64,000 nt of DNA from CAMCXT01 sp040403315 (GCA_040403315.1 JBBAKX010000002.1:186001-250000), one strand, 5' to 3'. Shown: positions 53,127-62,547, counted from the first letter of the stretch. The notes: generated by a model from the sequence alone, not told the origin. Numbers and translations: made by a program.

Positions 53127-55271
53127 ATGCGTAGAATTACAATTAGCTTGTTGCTATTTGCAGGAATTTCATGGTCGGCGAACGCCCAAAAAGACCTTAC
53201 AATTGATGAAATTTTCAGGAAGCCCGAATTAAATCCGGTTACATTAAGACAACTAAAATGGGCTGGCAGTAGCTCTCGTGTGAGTTGGGTCGCTAAAGAG
53301 AAATTAATTCTTCACACGATTGGTAAACTTGAAGCAGGAGCGCAGACATTCAAGCCTGATACAGTGCTCACAGTAGCAGAATTGAATAAAGATTTGAAAC
53401 GCTTCCCAGCGATTACTTGGCTTGATGAAGAACGATTCGCTTATAGCTTCAAGGGAAACCAGATTGTTTTTAATTGGAAAACCAAGCAAGAATTATCGCG
53501 CTTAAACTTTGGTGAAGATGCAGAACTCACTGATTTCACTGAGAAGCAAGACAAAGTAGCCATCACAAAAGGCAATAATCTATTTGTTCAAGTAGGATCA
53601 ACTGTTCGAAACATTAGTAACGAATCGAACAAAGATGTTGTTTATGGTCAATCGGTTCACCGCAACGAATTCGGCATTTCTAAAGGTACATTCTGGAGTC
53701 CGACGGGGGCGAAACTTGCATTTTATCGAATGGATCAAAGTATGGTGATAGATTACCCGATTGTAAATATTGGGACGAAACCAGCTGAAGTGAACGCGAT
53801 TAAATATCCGATGGCAGGCCAGAAAAGCCATCACGTAACATTGGGAGTTTATGATTTGGCGACCGAAAAGACCATCTATTTGCAAACCGGCGAACCGAAT
53901 GAACAATACTTAACCAACATCTCATGGTCGCCCGATGAAAAGTACATTTTGATTGCTGTGGTAAATCGCAACCAGAACGAAATGAAACTCAATCAATACA
54001 ATGTATCGGATGGCAGTTTCGTGAAAACCTTATTTACCGAGAGCGATCCTCAGTGGGTTGAACCGGAAAATCCAGCTGTGTTTGTTTCTGGAACGGTAGA
54101 TCAATTCATCTGGCAAAGTGAGCGAAATGGGTACAATCAACTTTACCATTACAACATGGATGGGAAATTGATCAAAGCGATTTGCCCAGAACAAATGATT
54201 GTTACCGACTTCAATGGATTCGATATTAAAGGCAAAGAAGTGTTTGTAACGGTTTCGGAAAACGATGGACTTCAGCGCAATGCGTGGAGAATTTCATTGA
54301 AAGGGAAGGCTACAAAAATTCAAATGTCCAATGGCATGCATCGTTTTCAATTGAATAGCGAGGGAACGATGCTTTTGGATGAATACAGCAGTGCGGAAAT
54401 TCCAAAAACGAGTGTGTTTAATCCATATTCGGCGTTGGTTAAAAGTGCAGATGGAAAAATTGAATTGATTCTGCAGGATTCGGTAGATCCAACACTTGGT
54501 TATAACCTGCCGAAACCTTCAATTGTGAAGTTAAAAGCATCAGATGGTTCGGTATTAAATGGTCGTTTGTACATGCCGAAAAACATGAAATCGGGCGAAA
54601 AGTATCCAGTGGTGATCTATCTTTATGGAGGCCCGCACGCGCAAATGGTTACGAACAGCTGGATGGCTGGCGGAAATTTGTGGATGAGTTGGATGGCATC
54701 ACAGGGATATATTGTTTGGACGATGGATAACCGTGGCTCATCTGAACGCGGACTTGAATTTGAGCAAGTTGTTCATGGAAAGCTGGGAACAATAGAAATG
54801 GAGGATCAATTGAAGGGTGTTGAGTATTTGAAAGGTTTGCCACAAGTTGATCCAAATAGAATTGGCGTGCATGGATGGAGTTTCGGTGGGTTTATGACCA
54901 CTACCCTACTCACGAAGAATCCAGGTATGTTTAAAGCTGGCGTTGCTGGCGGACCTGTGATCGATTGGTCGTTGTATGAAATCATGTACACCGAACGGTA
55001 CATGGATACGCCTGAGCAAAATCCGAAAGGTTATGAAGATGCAAATTTGCTCAATTCGGCAAAGAATTTAAAGGATCGTTTGATGTTGATCCATGGAACT
55101 GTAGATGATGTAGTGGTTTGGCAGCACAGTCAGGAAATGGTGAAAAAATGCGTGGATGAAGGTGTATTGATTGATTACATGATTTATCCGGAGCATCCAC
55201 ACAATGTTGGTGGCAAAGACCGTTTGCATTTGTACAAAACCATCAGCAGGTATTTGATGGACAATTTGTAG
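53127..55271 (+). CDS. Exported DPP-IV-like S9 peptidase
   Basis: A 714-residue exported serine peptidase of family S9B. The signal peptide ends near SANAQ. An N-terminal eight-bladed propeller (~30-440) includes GTFWSPTGAKLAFYRMDQSMV and SWSPDEKYILIAVVNR. The C-terminal alpha/beta-hydrolase domain has GWSFGGF (Ser585), HGTVDD (Asp660) and PEHPHNV (His692). It should remove dipeptides from proline- or alanine-penultimate N-termini, for peptide uptake. There is no sorting domain; it is likely periplasmic. Confidence 0.94.
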   Translation: MRRITISLLLFAGISWSANAQKDLTIDEIFRKPELNPVTLRQLKWAGSSSRVSWVAKEKLILHTIGKLEAGAQTFKPDTVLTVAELNKDLKRFPAITWLDEERFAYSFKGNQIVFNWKTKQELSRLNFGEDAELTDFTEKQDKVAITKGNNLFVQVGSTVRNISNESNKDVVYGQSVHRNEFGISKGTFWSPTGAKLAFYRMDQSMVIDYPIVNIGTKPAEVNAIKYPMAGQKSHHVTLGVYDLATEKTIYLQTGEPNEQYLTNISWSPDEKYILIAVVNRNQNEMKLNQYNVSDGSFVKTLFTESDPQWVEPENPAVFVSGTVDQFIWQSERNGYNQLYHYNMDGKLIKAICPEQMIVTDFNGFDIKGKEVFVTVSENDGLQRNAWRISLKGKATKIQMSNGMHRFQLNSEGTMLLDEYSSAEIPKTSVFNPYSALVKSADGKIELILQDSVDPTLGYNLPKPSIVKLKASDGSVLNGRLYMPKNMKSGEKYPVVIYLYGGPHAQMVTNSWMAGGNLWMSWMASQGYIVWTMDNRGSSERGLEFEQVVHGKLGTIEMEDQLKGVEYLKGLPQVDPNRIGVHGWSFGGFMTTTLLTKNPGMFKAGVAGGPVIDWSLYEIMYTERYMDTPEQNPKGYEDANLLNSAKNLKDRLMLIHGTVDDVVVWQHSQEMVKKCVDEGVLIDYMIYPEHPHNVGGKDRLHLYKTISRYLMDNL

Positions 55272-55303
55272 GAATTGAATTATCCGATTAAAATCTGAAG
55301 CTT

Positions 55304-56065
55304 ATGCGCCAATTGTTGATCACTTTAGTATTCGTAGTTGGCGCATCCAACTTGCTGGTTTCCCAGAGGTTGATTCATGTATTTGTAGCCTTGTGCGATA
55401 ACGAAAATCAAGGTATTGTGAAAGTTCCAAAAGGCATTGGCAATGGACAAGATCCGAACACCAATTTGTATTGGGGATGTGGTTACGGAGTGAAGACAGT
55501 TTTTACTAGAGATAAATCATGGAAAAAACTCTCGGTATCATTGTCAAAAGATGGAAAGATCCTCGATCGATTGCTATTTAAACATACAACAGCTGATGTG
55601 TATTTATTGGCTGAAGCCTATGATGGCAGAGAGATGGAAGCCTGTGTAAAGGCGATGCTGGATGCGGCATCTGGCAATTTACCAGTGAATATTGAATCAG
55701 ACGGGAAAAAGCTAGCCTTTGGTGGAAATTCAGATTTAATTTGCTTTACTGGTCACAACGGATTGATGGATTTTACACCGACTTGGCAATTTAAATCGGG
55801 CAATTCGAAGAAAAGAGAAACCATCATTTTGGCTTGTTACAGCAAGAGTTATTTCAAGCCCTATATTGCACAATGTGGCGCCTCGCCGTTGATTTGGTCG
55901 ACCGGATTAATGGCGCCCGAAGCGTACATTTTACAGGCAGCATTTCGGTCTTGGATTGCTAAAGAAAGTAATGAAAAGGTTCGTGATTCGGCGGCTGCAG
56001 CATATAGTAAATACCAAAAATGCAGCTTAGGTGCTGCGAAGAAATTGTTGGTTACTGGAAATTAA
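55304..56065 (+). CDS. Exported protein with caspase-like (clan CD) His/Cys motifs, candidate
   Basis: A 253-residue exported protein with a signal peptide (LLITLVFVVGASNLLVSQ). HVFVALCDNENQGIV opens the mature part. LICFTGHNG (His151) and IILACYS (Cys178) look like the His-Gly and Ala-Cys-Ser elements of clan CD peptidases (C13, caspase-like), with the usual hydrophobic strand before each. The His-Cys spacing of 27 residues is short for the clan. Homologs of the whole protein probably exist in Bacteroidota as 'hypothetical protein'. Peptidase activity is inference from these motifs only. It starts 32 bp after the S9 peptidase and may share its transcript. Confidence 0.6.
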   Translation: MRQLLITLVFVVGASNLLVSQRLIHVFVALCDNENQGIVKVPKGIGNGQDPNTNLYWGCGYGVKTVFTRDKSWKKLSVSLSKDGKILDRLLFKHTTADVYLLAEAYDGREMEACVKAMLDAASGNLPVNIESDGKKLAFGGNSDLICFTGHNGLMDFTPTWQFKSGNSKKRETIILACYSKSYFKPYIAQCGASPLIWSTGLMAPEAYILQAAFRSWIAKESNEKVRDSAAAAYSKYQKCSLGAAKKLLVTGN

Positions 56066-56113
56066 ATGAGGTTATAATCTCGAATTTATAATTGAATAAT
56101 ATATCCCTTGAAA

Positions 56114-57070
56114 ATGAACAAACTCTTTCGCATCATTCTGTTTGCATTGGGGTTGTTGTTAAATAAAGAAACGGTAGCGCAAGAGTCGTCTATTGATGAA
56201 ATTTTGTGGACATGCGATTGGAGCCCTGATGGTAAATTTGTTGCTGTAGGTGGAAATATCGATAGTTTGAAAATTATTGGTTTGAAGGATTTCAAACTTC
56301 ACCGTGCATTTCCAATAAAGAGTACAATTACAAAAGTGGCATGGCATCCAACCAAGAACTTATTGGCTGTTGCAACACAATTGTCGGAGGATAAATGCTG
56401 CATTATTGATTTAAATACCCTTGAGAAAATCGAATTAAATGGAATTTCAGTTGATGGTGCTAGAGGAATTTCGTGGGATAAATCGGGTGAAAATTTAGCA
56501 GTTGGAGACAATGATGGTCATGTTAGTATTTTCGATATTCAAGGGAAGTTGGTGAATCAATTTAAAATTGAAGGTACCAAGAGCATCACCGGCATTGATT
56601 GGCATCCAACGAAAAAGGAAATCATATTTGTTTCCGATTTAATTTTACAAACCGATCTAAATGGAAAATTGCTTCAAAAAATTAAGCATCGCAAAGCGGA
56701 AGTCTTGATTTTGAGTGTAGCATGGCATAAATCAGGAGATTTCTTTGTGGTGGGTGATTATGGTGATGGGATCAATAATTCATTGCTGCAATTTTGGAGC
56801 GCTGATGGAAAATTGATGAAATCGGTTGATGCGAGTAAAGGAGAATATCGCAATGTAAGTTGGAGTCCGAAAGGCAATAGATTGGCAACGGCAAGTGATG
56901 CACTTAGGATTTGGGATTCAGAAGGAAAATTAATATCTGTAGGAAAATCGGATGCTTATTTGTGGGGAGTTTCCTGGAAACCAAATGGGAAACAACTTGC
57001 AACTTCAAGTTTGAAAAAGGAAATTGTTTTTTGGAATCAAAAAGCCAATAGAATAAAAGGTGTGAATTGA
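56114..57070 (+). CDS. Exported WD40-repeat protein
   Basis: A 318-residue protein with a signal peptide (LFRIILFALGLLLNKETVAQ). It contains six or seven WD40-type blades: LWTCDWSPDGKFVAVGG, VAWHPTKNLLAVATQ, GISWDKSGENLAVGDNDGHVSIFD, GIDWHPTKKEIIFVSD, AWHKSGDFFVVGDY, VSWSPKGNRLATASDALRIWD and VSWKPNGKQLATSS. It forms one beta-propeller, a protein-interaction platform, with nothing else attached. The ATG at 56114 is chosen over a TTG two codons earlier. Confidence 0.88.
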   Translation: MNKLFRIILFALGLLLNKETVAQESSIDEILWTCDWSPDGKFVAVGGNIDSLKIIGLKDFKLHRAFPIKSTITKVAWHPTKNLLAVATQLSEDKCCIIDLNTLEKIELNGISVDGARGISWDKSGENLAVGDNDGHVSIFDIQGKLVNQFKIEGTKSITGIDWHPTKKEIIFVSDLILQTDLNGKLLQKIKHRKAEVLILSVAWHKSGDFFVVGDYGDGINNSLLQFWSADGKLMKSVDASKGEYRNVSWSPKGNRLATASDALRIWDSEGKLISVGKSDAYLWGVSWKPNGKQLATSSLKKEIVFWNQKANRIKGVN

Positions 57071-57102
57071 ATTTATCAATTATACAATGCAATTGCTGCT
57101 AA

Positions 57103-57798
57103 TTACAACATTGATACTCCTTGCCAAGAACCTTGAGTTTTAAACACTTGAAACCGAGAGAACAATTCTTCTTTGTACCAATTGTTGTTTCTTGTTTTTT
57201 CGATCGCAACGCGGTGTTCGGTTGATTGATAAGCAAACTGTTTGAGCGATGCAGCATCTTTCCAAAGGCTAAACGTGGCCATTTGAAGAATTGGCACTTC
57301 CCCTACTCCAATGGAGAATTCGAGACCGGGATTTTCTTTAAGCGATTTCTGCGAAGTTGGTACATATTTCCAAAATTCGATGAGCCAATTCCATTTGATT
57401 GTGGCGCGCGTGAGCACTGCTATTGGTGCATCCTGACTAATGATAGCACTTTTCTCGAAAGGTGTTTTCTTGTTCCAAGTTCCGTGTGCGGCGATATTTC
57501 GAAGGTAGAGCGTCCAAATTTCGGATGCTTTATTTCTATACTGATCAATTAATGGATGCTTTTCGAAAAAACGATCAGCAGCAGATTGATTTTCCCAAAC
57601 TTGCAGTAGAGAATACACCGACCAATCGGGAAATGGATTAAACCCACCGTTTTTCCCGCTTCCCATGAGGCGATAAAATGAAAGACCTTTCACAGATTTT
57701 AAGTGAGCATGACCAAATTGCATCATTTTAAATGCCCACAATTTGGATTTAAAACCAGAGTACCGAAAAAAGGAAATGGTGGTGATTTGCTCGCTCAT
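57103..57798 (-). CDS. CrtA-like (spheroidene monooxygenase-like) protein
   Basis: A 231-residue protein matching the CrtA-like pattern: FYRLMGSGKNGGFNPFPDWSVYSLLQVWEN followed by PIAVLTRATIKWNWLIEFWKYVP and a late MATFSLWKDAASLKQFAY. CrtA introduces keto groups into carotenoids, but Bacteroidota carry many distant members of unknown substrate, and no carotenoid gene is nearby. No signal peptide. It is convergent with the WD40 gene. Confidence 0.75.
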   Translation of the reverse strand: MSEQITTISFFRYSGFKSKLWAFKMMQFGHAHLKSVKGLSFYRLMGSGKNGGFNPFPDWSVYSLLQVWENQSAADRFFEKHPLIDQYRNKASEIWTLYLRNIAAHGTWNKKTPFEKSAIISQDAPIAVLTRATIKWNWLIEFWKYVPTSQKSLKENPGLEFSIGVGEVPILQMATFSLWKDAASLKQFAYQSTEHRVAIEKTRNNNWYKEELFSRFQVFKTQGSWQGVSML

Positions 57799-58291
57799 TT
57801 TAAAAGGGGTAACCGCTTTGATGGCAACAAGTATAGCGTTAATAATGTTTTATTATTATTGAAATAACTATAATTAATCAAAATCAATCTTTCTTTTCTT
57901 CATAATATTTTGAATATTTTCACCTCTAAACCAAGCTTGAGGAATTAAATCAAGTCGTCAGTTCTTTCTAGTTTTTTGTTCTTAGTAAAATTATCTTGTT
58001 CGGTTTTGCTCCAAAGTTCCGTTTATTTCATAACACAATAATTAATATTCATAGACATCCTTTCGATTCAAATTGTAGCGATTGAACGGTGGGTTATGTA
58101 AAAAGTATGGAATTGATTGGCGCATCGCTAATGCACCATGAATTTGCTTCGGCACTCTTTACATCAACCCATTTACCTATTCTATAGTTCAAAGTATCTT
58201 AAAGGCAAAGTGTTTTGAAGCATCTCAAATAGACAAACAAAAAGGCGTGATACAAAATAATTCCTTAAATTAGCCAGAAAATTGAATCTAA
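57799..58291. other. Intergenic region upstream of the toxin-antitoxin pair
   Basis: AT-rich, with no intact gene. The only coding-like material is a minus-strand remnant at 58094-58198. An antisense open frame at 58182-58478 overlaps the antitoxin and is treated as a shadow. Confidence 0.5.
58094..58198 (-). pseudogene. Possible remnant of a protein C-terminus
   Basis: On the minus strand a 35-codon open stretch, preceded in frame by TAA and ending in TAA, reads DTLNYRIGKWVDVKSAEANS then WCISDAPINSILFT. It has no ATG and its composition (Trp, Asp/Lys balance) looks coding-like. It may be the tail of a decayed gene; the family is not recognised. Confidence 0.3.
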
Positions 58292-58501
58292 ATGAAAATT
58301 TTGCTTGAAATACCTGATAGTAAAGCATCATTCTTTTTGGAGATGTTGAAAAGCATTGCATTCGTAAAAAAAGTATCACCCCTGAGTGATGTAAAAGCAG
58401 AACAAATTCTTTCAATTCGCGAAGCAACATCCGAATTGAAGCAAATTCGTGAAGGAAAACTAAAAGGCATTTCTTCAAAAAAATTATTGGATGCTCTTTA
58501 A
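58292..58501 (+). CDS. Antitoxin of a type II toxin-antitoxin module
   Basis: A 69-residue acidic/basic helical protein (MKILLEIPDSKASFFLEML … SIREATSELKQIREGKLKG … LLDAL). The size and location immediately before a RelE/ParE-type toxin, with an 11-bp overlap, identify it as antitoxin. Similar small proteins in Bacteroidota start with a short beta strand and end in the helix that neutralises the toxin. It probably represses its own operon, though no clear operator was found. Confidence 0.82.
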   Translation: MKILLEIPDSKASFFLEMLKSIAFVKKVSPLSDVKAEQILSIREATSELKQIREGKLKGISSKKLLDAL

Positions 58502-58820
58502 GATAGTCGCTGTTCCTCGGTTTGCAAAAGATGCGAAGAAGCTTTCAAAAAAGTACCCTTCCCTGAAAGAAGATCTAAGCCAACTTGTCCAATCCTTGGA
58601 GAGACAGCCTCTCCAAGGAAAAAATCTAGGAAATAATTGTTTTAAAATTAGGTTGGCTATTCGCTCAAAGAACTCGGGAAAGTCTGGTGGAGCAAGAATC
58701 GTTGCCTATGTTACAGTCTTGGACTCCATTGTTTATCTATTGTGCATTTATGATAAATCAGAACAAGATGACATAGGAGACAAGGAATTACAAGATATTT
58801 TGAAAGGCATAGACAAATAA
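58491..58820 (+). CDS. RelE/ParE-type toxin
   Basis: A 109-residue toxin of the RelE/ParE superfamily. Signatures: FAKDAKKLSKKYPSLKEDLSQLV (helical hairpin), LGNNCFKIRLAIRSKNSGKSGGARIVAYV (central strands with basic residues) and VYLLCIYDKSEQDDI near the end. Such toxins cleave mRNA on the ribosome or inhibit gyrase; this sequence does not decide between them, although the Arg/Lys-rich strand suits RNA cleavage. It overlaps the antitoxin gene by 11 bp. Confidence 0.85.
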   Translation: MLFKIVAVPRFAKDAKKLSKKYPSLKEDLSQLVQSLERQPLQGKNLGNNCFKIRLAIRSKNSGKSGGARIVAYVTVLDSIVYLLCIYDKSEQDDIGDKELQDILKGIDK

Positions 58821-58911
58821 AGTCTGAAAGTTTTTTTTTAAAGTTAATTTGAAATTTTCACTTCATAATAAATTTCAGCAGCATTTATAAATATTAACTA
58901 TCCCTCAGCTG

Positions 58912-58989
58912 CTATAGTACTTTACAGGCGATCACCATAGGATAAGCCTTCATCCATTGCTCAGAAATTTGTGTTCTACGGAATTTTTC
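58912..58989 (-). pseudogene. Possible remnant of a second protein C-terminus
   Basis: A 26-codon minus-strand stretch, bounded in frame by TAA and TAG, reads EKFRRTQISEQWMKAYPMVI then ACKVL. It has no start codon and looks like the end of a real protein. It is the only coding-like signal I see in the 337-bp gap 58821-59157. Confidence 0.3.
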
Positions 58990-59157
58990 TTACAACATTA
59001 ATTATATTTATAATCTTTCACTTGGGGATTTTTACCTAATTATTTTATTGGTGTTTGTTAATTATAATTGATAGTTTCACAATTTTGTTTTATCCAAATA
59101 CTTGCAGAAATAAATCATACAAAGAATAAATCAAATCTCCTCTATTATCAATTGAAA

Positions 59158-59328
59158 TTAATTGTCGATAAAAATTGAATTTAACTTAAATAATTTCTGT
59201 CCTCTATTTTTGAGCACGGAGATAAAATCGCTGGCAAAAAACTGATTTAAAAAATCCCAATCGCTGGCATTCATGCTGGCATTGCCATTCTTGTCTAGGT
59301 TGTCTACTATTTTAATATTCTGAATGAT
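59158..59328 (-). other. Open extension in frame after the stop of the hypothetical gene at 59329
   Basis: After the TAA at 59329-59331 the same frame stays open for 56 codons to a TAA at 59158. The translation (IIQNIKIVDNLDKNGNASMN, then ASDWDFLNQFFASDFISVLK …) is protein-like, with a DxDKNGN-type segment that resembles a calcium-binding loop. It may be the lost C-terminus of the gene upstream, or a separate remnant. Confidence 0.4.
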
Positions 59329-59673
59329 TTAAAATTGACCACTCATTTTCATGAAATATTTTCGCCAAATAATTAGGTCGTATGAACCTAAAAAACAAGG
59401 TTTAATTTCTGGGTGATTTGCCCACATTTTTTCAAGTTGAGCTTCTGGATATTTAAATAAATCATTTCGGGTATTTCCAATTCCTAGAAATTCGCTTGAT
59501 AGAATATTGGAAATATCGGGCTTAATGCTGCTGCTGTATGACAATGCAGCAAAGGTAAAATAGTGTGGACTTTTGTCTTTAAAGGCGCTCGTGCAAAGCA
59601 ATACCTTGTAATTTCCGTCTGAAGCTTTAAATGAAATTAAATCTCCGTGGACAATATCGATATTCTTCGGCAT
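59329..59673 (-). CDS. Hypothetical protein, possibly truncated by a premature stop
   Basis: A 114-residue soluble protein (MPKNIDIVHGDLISFKASDG … YKVLLCTSAFKDKSPHYFTFAALSY … NDLFKYPEAQLEKMWANHPEIKPCFLGSYDLIIWRKYF). The start resembles small beta-barrel proteins such as Imm26-type immunity proteins ('GDLISFKASDGNYKVLLC'), but I cannot confirm that. The frame continues 56 codons past its stop, so it may be a broken longer gene. It lies between a toxin-antitoxin module and a repeat-rich secreted protein. Confidence 0.55.
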   Translation of the reverse strand: MPKNIDIVHGDLISFKASDGNYKVLLCTSAFKDKSPHYFTFAALSYSSSIKPDISNILSSEFLGIGNTRNDLFKYPEAQLEKMWANHPEIKPCFLGSYDLIIWRKYFMKMSGQF

Positions 59674-59731
59674 TAATTGATTTTAAAATTGTCAACGAAA
59701 ATCCATAAATACCAATTACATTTTGTCGTTT

Positions 59732-61407
59732 TTATTGCTTGATTACCTTGAACGATTGGTTTTCCAAAACAATAAAATACAAACCACTTGGCAATTCATT
59801 CATTTCGATAGGCTGAATATTGCTAGAAATTACTCCAGATAAAACTGATCTTCCAGTATTATCGAACACGTTGAATTTAGTACCATGCTGGTTTTCAACT
59901 GAACGCAAATACAGAATATCACTCACCGGATTTGGATATGCATGAACAGTTGGTTCTGAGTCGCTTCCATTCAACCCGACAATTCCTTCCACTGTAAGTG
60001 TTGCAATTTCTGAAGTGCTTGAACAAGTTCCAGATGAAACGATGCAGCGATATTGTTGGTTGTTGTTGTTGAAGGTCACTCCAGTAACAGTAAGTGTATT
60101 GGAAGTTGTGCCGCTGAATTGTCCGCCATTGGCGATATTTGAAAAACCACTTCCATCATCTAATTGCCATTGGAAATTAGCGGTAGGACTGGTAGAATTC
60201 ACTGTAAAAATTACTTCACTATTTTCTACAGTGGTTTCGCTGATTGGTTGAACGTCGATTCCTACTGTTGAAATAGTCAGGTTTAATGTAACTATGCTAT
60301 CGCATCCAGCCGCATTGGTTAGAATAAACGTAGGCGTGTTGGTGCTTTGTGTATAGGTAATTCCGTTGATCCATTGGTAACTGGTGCATGCCGATTTTAC
60401 ATCAACTGCCGCAGAAGATTGTTTAATTGTAATTGTTAATGTGGTAGCTGCTGCAGATTGAGAAGCATTCGGAATAAACGTATAGGTTGTTGTTTGTGTG
60501 TTGTTTATTGCTGGCGACCAAGAACCGCTCACACCATTGAGTGAAGATGAAGGCAAAGCTGCGATTGATTCACCATTACAATATGGACCAACTTGGGTAA
60601 AGAGTGGAGATACAATGGATGCCACACCAACGCCAAACGATCGGATTGTAGACCAATTTGTTGTATCGGCAGCATGCCATGCCCGAACGCGCCAGTAATA
60701 AATTCGTCCATTCAATAAACCGGAAGTGCTTGCCTGAGATGTACCACCTGCAACTGTTTGAGTAATGCCCGTTGAAAAATTAAAGAGCGTATCGAGTTGA
60801 TATTGGTAATTTAAAATTCCACTTAAAGCAGTCCAATCCAACAGCGGATTGGTTCCAACATTTGTAGCTGCATTTGCAGGAGAAACTTGGAAAATTTGAT
60901 CTACAGTTGTAAAAAAACGCACAAACGACCAAGCAGAAGTGTCGGTTGTGTGTCGCCCACGAACGCGCCAATAATAGGGGGTTCCGAAACGTAAATTGGA
61001 TGTTGTTACCTGTGAAGTTCCACTTGTGATGGACGCCGAAACCAACAGTGGAGAATTAAAGAGAGCCGTTGTATCCCACTGATAATCGTAAAATGTAATT
61101 CCTGAAAGTGCCGACCAATCGAGGATTTCGTTAGGCGCTTGGCTGGTTGCTCCATTGGTTGGAGAAACCAAAAAGATTTGATCGATGGTGCTGAAAAAAC
61201 GTAAGGGCGACCACGAAGAAGTATCAGCATCATGGCGTGCACGAACTCTCCAATAATAGTTGGTTCCGAAACGTAAATTGGAAGTAGTAACTTGTGAAGT
61301 TCCACTTGTGATAGACGCTGAAACCAACAAAGGTGAATTAAAGAGTGAAGTAGTATCCCACTGATAATCGTAAAATGTAATTCCTGAAAGTGCCGACCAA
61401 TCGAGGA
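59732..61407 (-). CDS. T9SS-secreted FN3-repeat protein, 3' part (after the assembly gap)
   Basis: This is the C-terminal part of the protein that begins at 62547. It contains nearly identical 94-residue FN3-like repeats (LDWSALSGITFYDYQWDTT … LRFGTNYYWRVRARH … FFSTIDQIF), a more divergent repeat, then a GSWSPAI…-type domain, an Ig-like domain (IDVQPISETTVENSEVIFTV … QYRCIVSSGTCSSTSEIATLTV) and a type A sorting domain (YPNPVSDILYLR … LPSGLYFIVLENQSFKVIKQ). Joined to the 5' part at the shared 55-mer, the two give one continuous 886-residue frame. It is a cell-surface or secreted protein. Confidence 0.88.
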
Positions 61408-62353
61408 NNNNNNNNNNNNNNNNNNNNNNNNNNNNNNNNNNNNNNNNNNNNNNNNNNNNNNNNNNNNNNNNNNNNNNNNNNNNNNNNNNNNNNNNNNNNN
61501 NNNNNNNGTATCCCACTGATAATCGTAAAATGTAATTCCTGAAAGTGCCGACCAATCGAGGATTTCGTTAGGCGCTTGGCTGGTTGCACCAGTAGTTGGA
61601 GCAACCAAAAAGATTTGATCGACTGTACTGAAAAAATTCACAAACGACCATGAAGAGGTATCGGTTGTATGTCGCCCACGAACGCGCCAGTAGTATGTTG
61701 TTCCAAATCGCAAATTGGAAGTTGTTACTTGAGAAGTTCCACTTGTGATGGACGCTGAAACCAACAAAGGTGAATTAAAGAGTGAAGTAGTATCCCACTG
61801 ATAATCGTAAAATGTAATTCCTGAAAGTGCCGACCAATCGAGGATTTCGTTAGGCGCTTGGCTGGTTGCACCGTTGGTTGGAGAAACTAAAAAGATTTGA
61901 TCGACTGTGCTGAATAAACTTACGGGCGACCACGAAGAAGTATCGGTTGCATGTCGCCCACGAACGCGCCAGTAATAGGTGGTACCGAAACGTAAATTGG
62001 AAGTTGTTACTTGTGAAGTCCCACTTGTGATAGACGCTGAAACCAACAAAGGTGAATTAAAGAGTGAAGTAGTATCCCACTGATAATCGTAAAATGTAAT
62101 TCCTGAAAGTGCCGACCAATCGAGGATTTCGTTAGGCGCTTGGCTGGTTGCACCATTGGTTGGAGAAACTAAAAAGATTTGATCGACGGTGCTGAATGTC
62201 CAAACAGATGACCAGTTTGATGAATCGATTGGAGTCGTGGTTTTAACTGCCCGAACTTGCCAGAAATACGTGGCTCCAAAATTTAAATTGATTGTGCTTG
62301 CCTGACTTGCAGCAACTGAAAATACAGGCGCTCCTGATAGATTCGAAGTTAAA
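61071..62353 (-). repeat. 282-bp tandem repeats encoding FN3-like units
   Basis: The GTATCCCACTGATAATCG segment recurs at 61071, 61353, 61508, 61790 and 62072, with a spacing of 282 bp wherever the gap does not intervene. Each unit encodes 94 residues. Units are almost identical at DNA level, which implies recent duplication or gene conversion; the outer repeats have diverged. Confidence 0.9.
61408..61507. other. 100-N scaffold gap within a tandem repeat
   Basis: Exactly 100 N, the usual placeholder for a gap of unknown size. The 55 bases before it (61353-61407) and after it (61508-61562) are identical, so the break was caused by the tandem repeat. The N run is not a multiple of three and artificially splits the reading frame. 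Confidence 0.97.
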
Positions 62354-62547
62354 CCATATCGATATTGATAAGCTGTTTGTCCTGTTGATGCAGACCAATC
62401 CAGTAATTCGTTTGGGGTATTGTTAGTTGAATTATTGGTTGGAGCGGTTAATCCAGGAGTTGGAAGCGATTGTCCGAAGATATTGGTTGAAATTAACGCA
62501 ATAACAAGCGTAAGTTGAATAAAGTAAACTTTGATTTTCATGTTCAT
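61508..62547 (-). CDS. T9SS-secreted FN3-repeat protein, 5' part (before the assembly gap)
   Basis: The N-terminal part, with a signal peptide (VYFIQLTLVIALISTNIFGQ), a first diverged FN3-like repeat (TPGLTAPTNNSTNNTPNELLDWSAS …) and then near-identical copies of the 94-residue unit until the gap. The frame past the N run is an artefact. Fused with the 3' part the protein has about six repeats; the real number is unknown because the assembler may have collapsed copies. Confidence 0.88.

Noticed and set aside
58182..58478. 98-codon minus-strand frame overlapping the antitoxin
   Set aside because: Opposite to a well-supported toxin-antitoxin module; composition (Leu/Phe/Arg) fits an antisense shadow.
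61006..61555. Reading frames continuing through the N run
   Set aside because: The 100-N run is not a multiple of three and shifts the frame, so the protein after or before the gap is out of frame in those translations.
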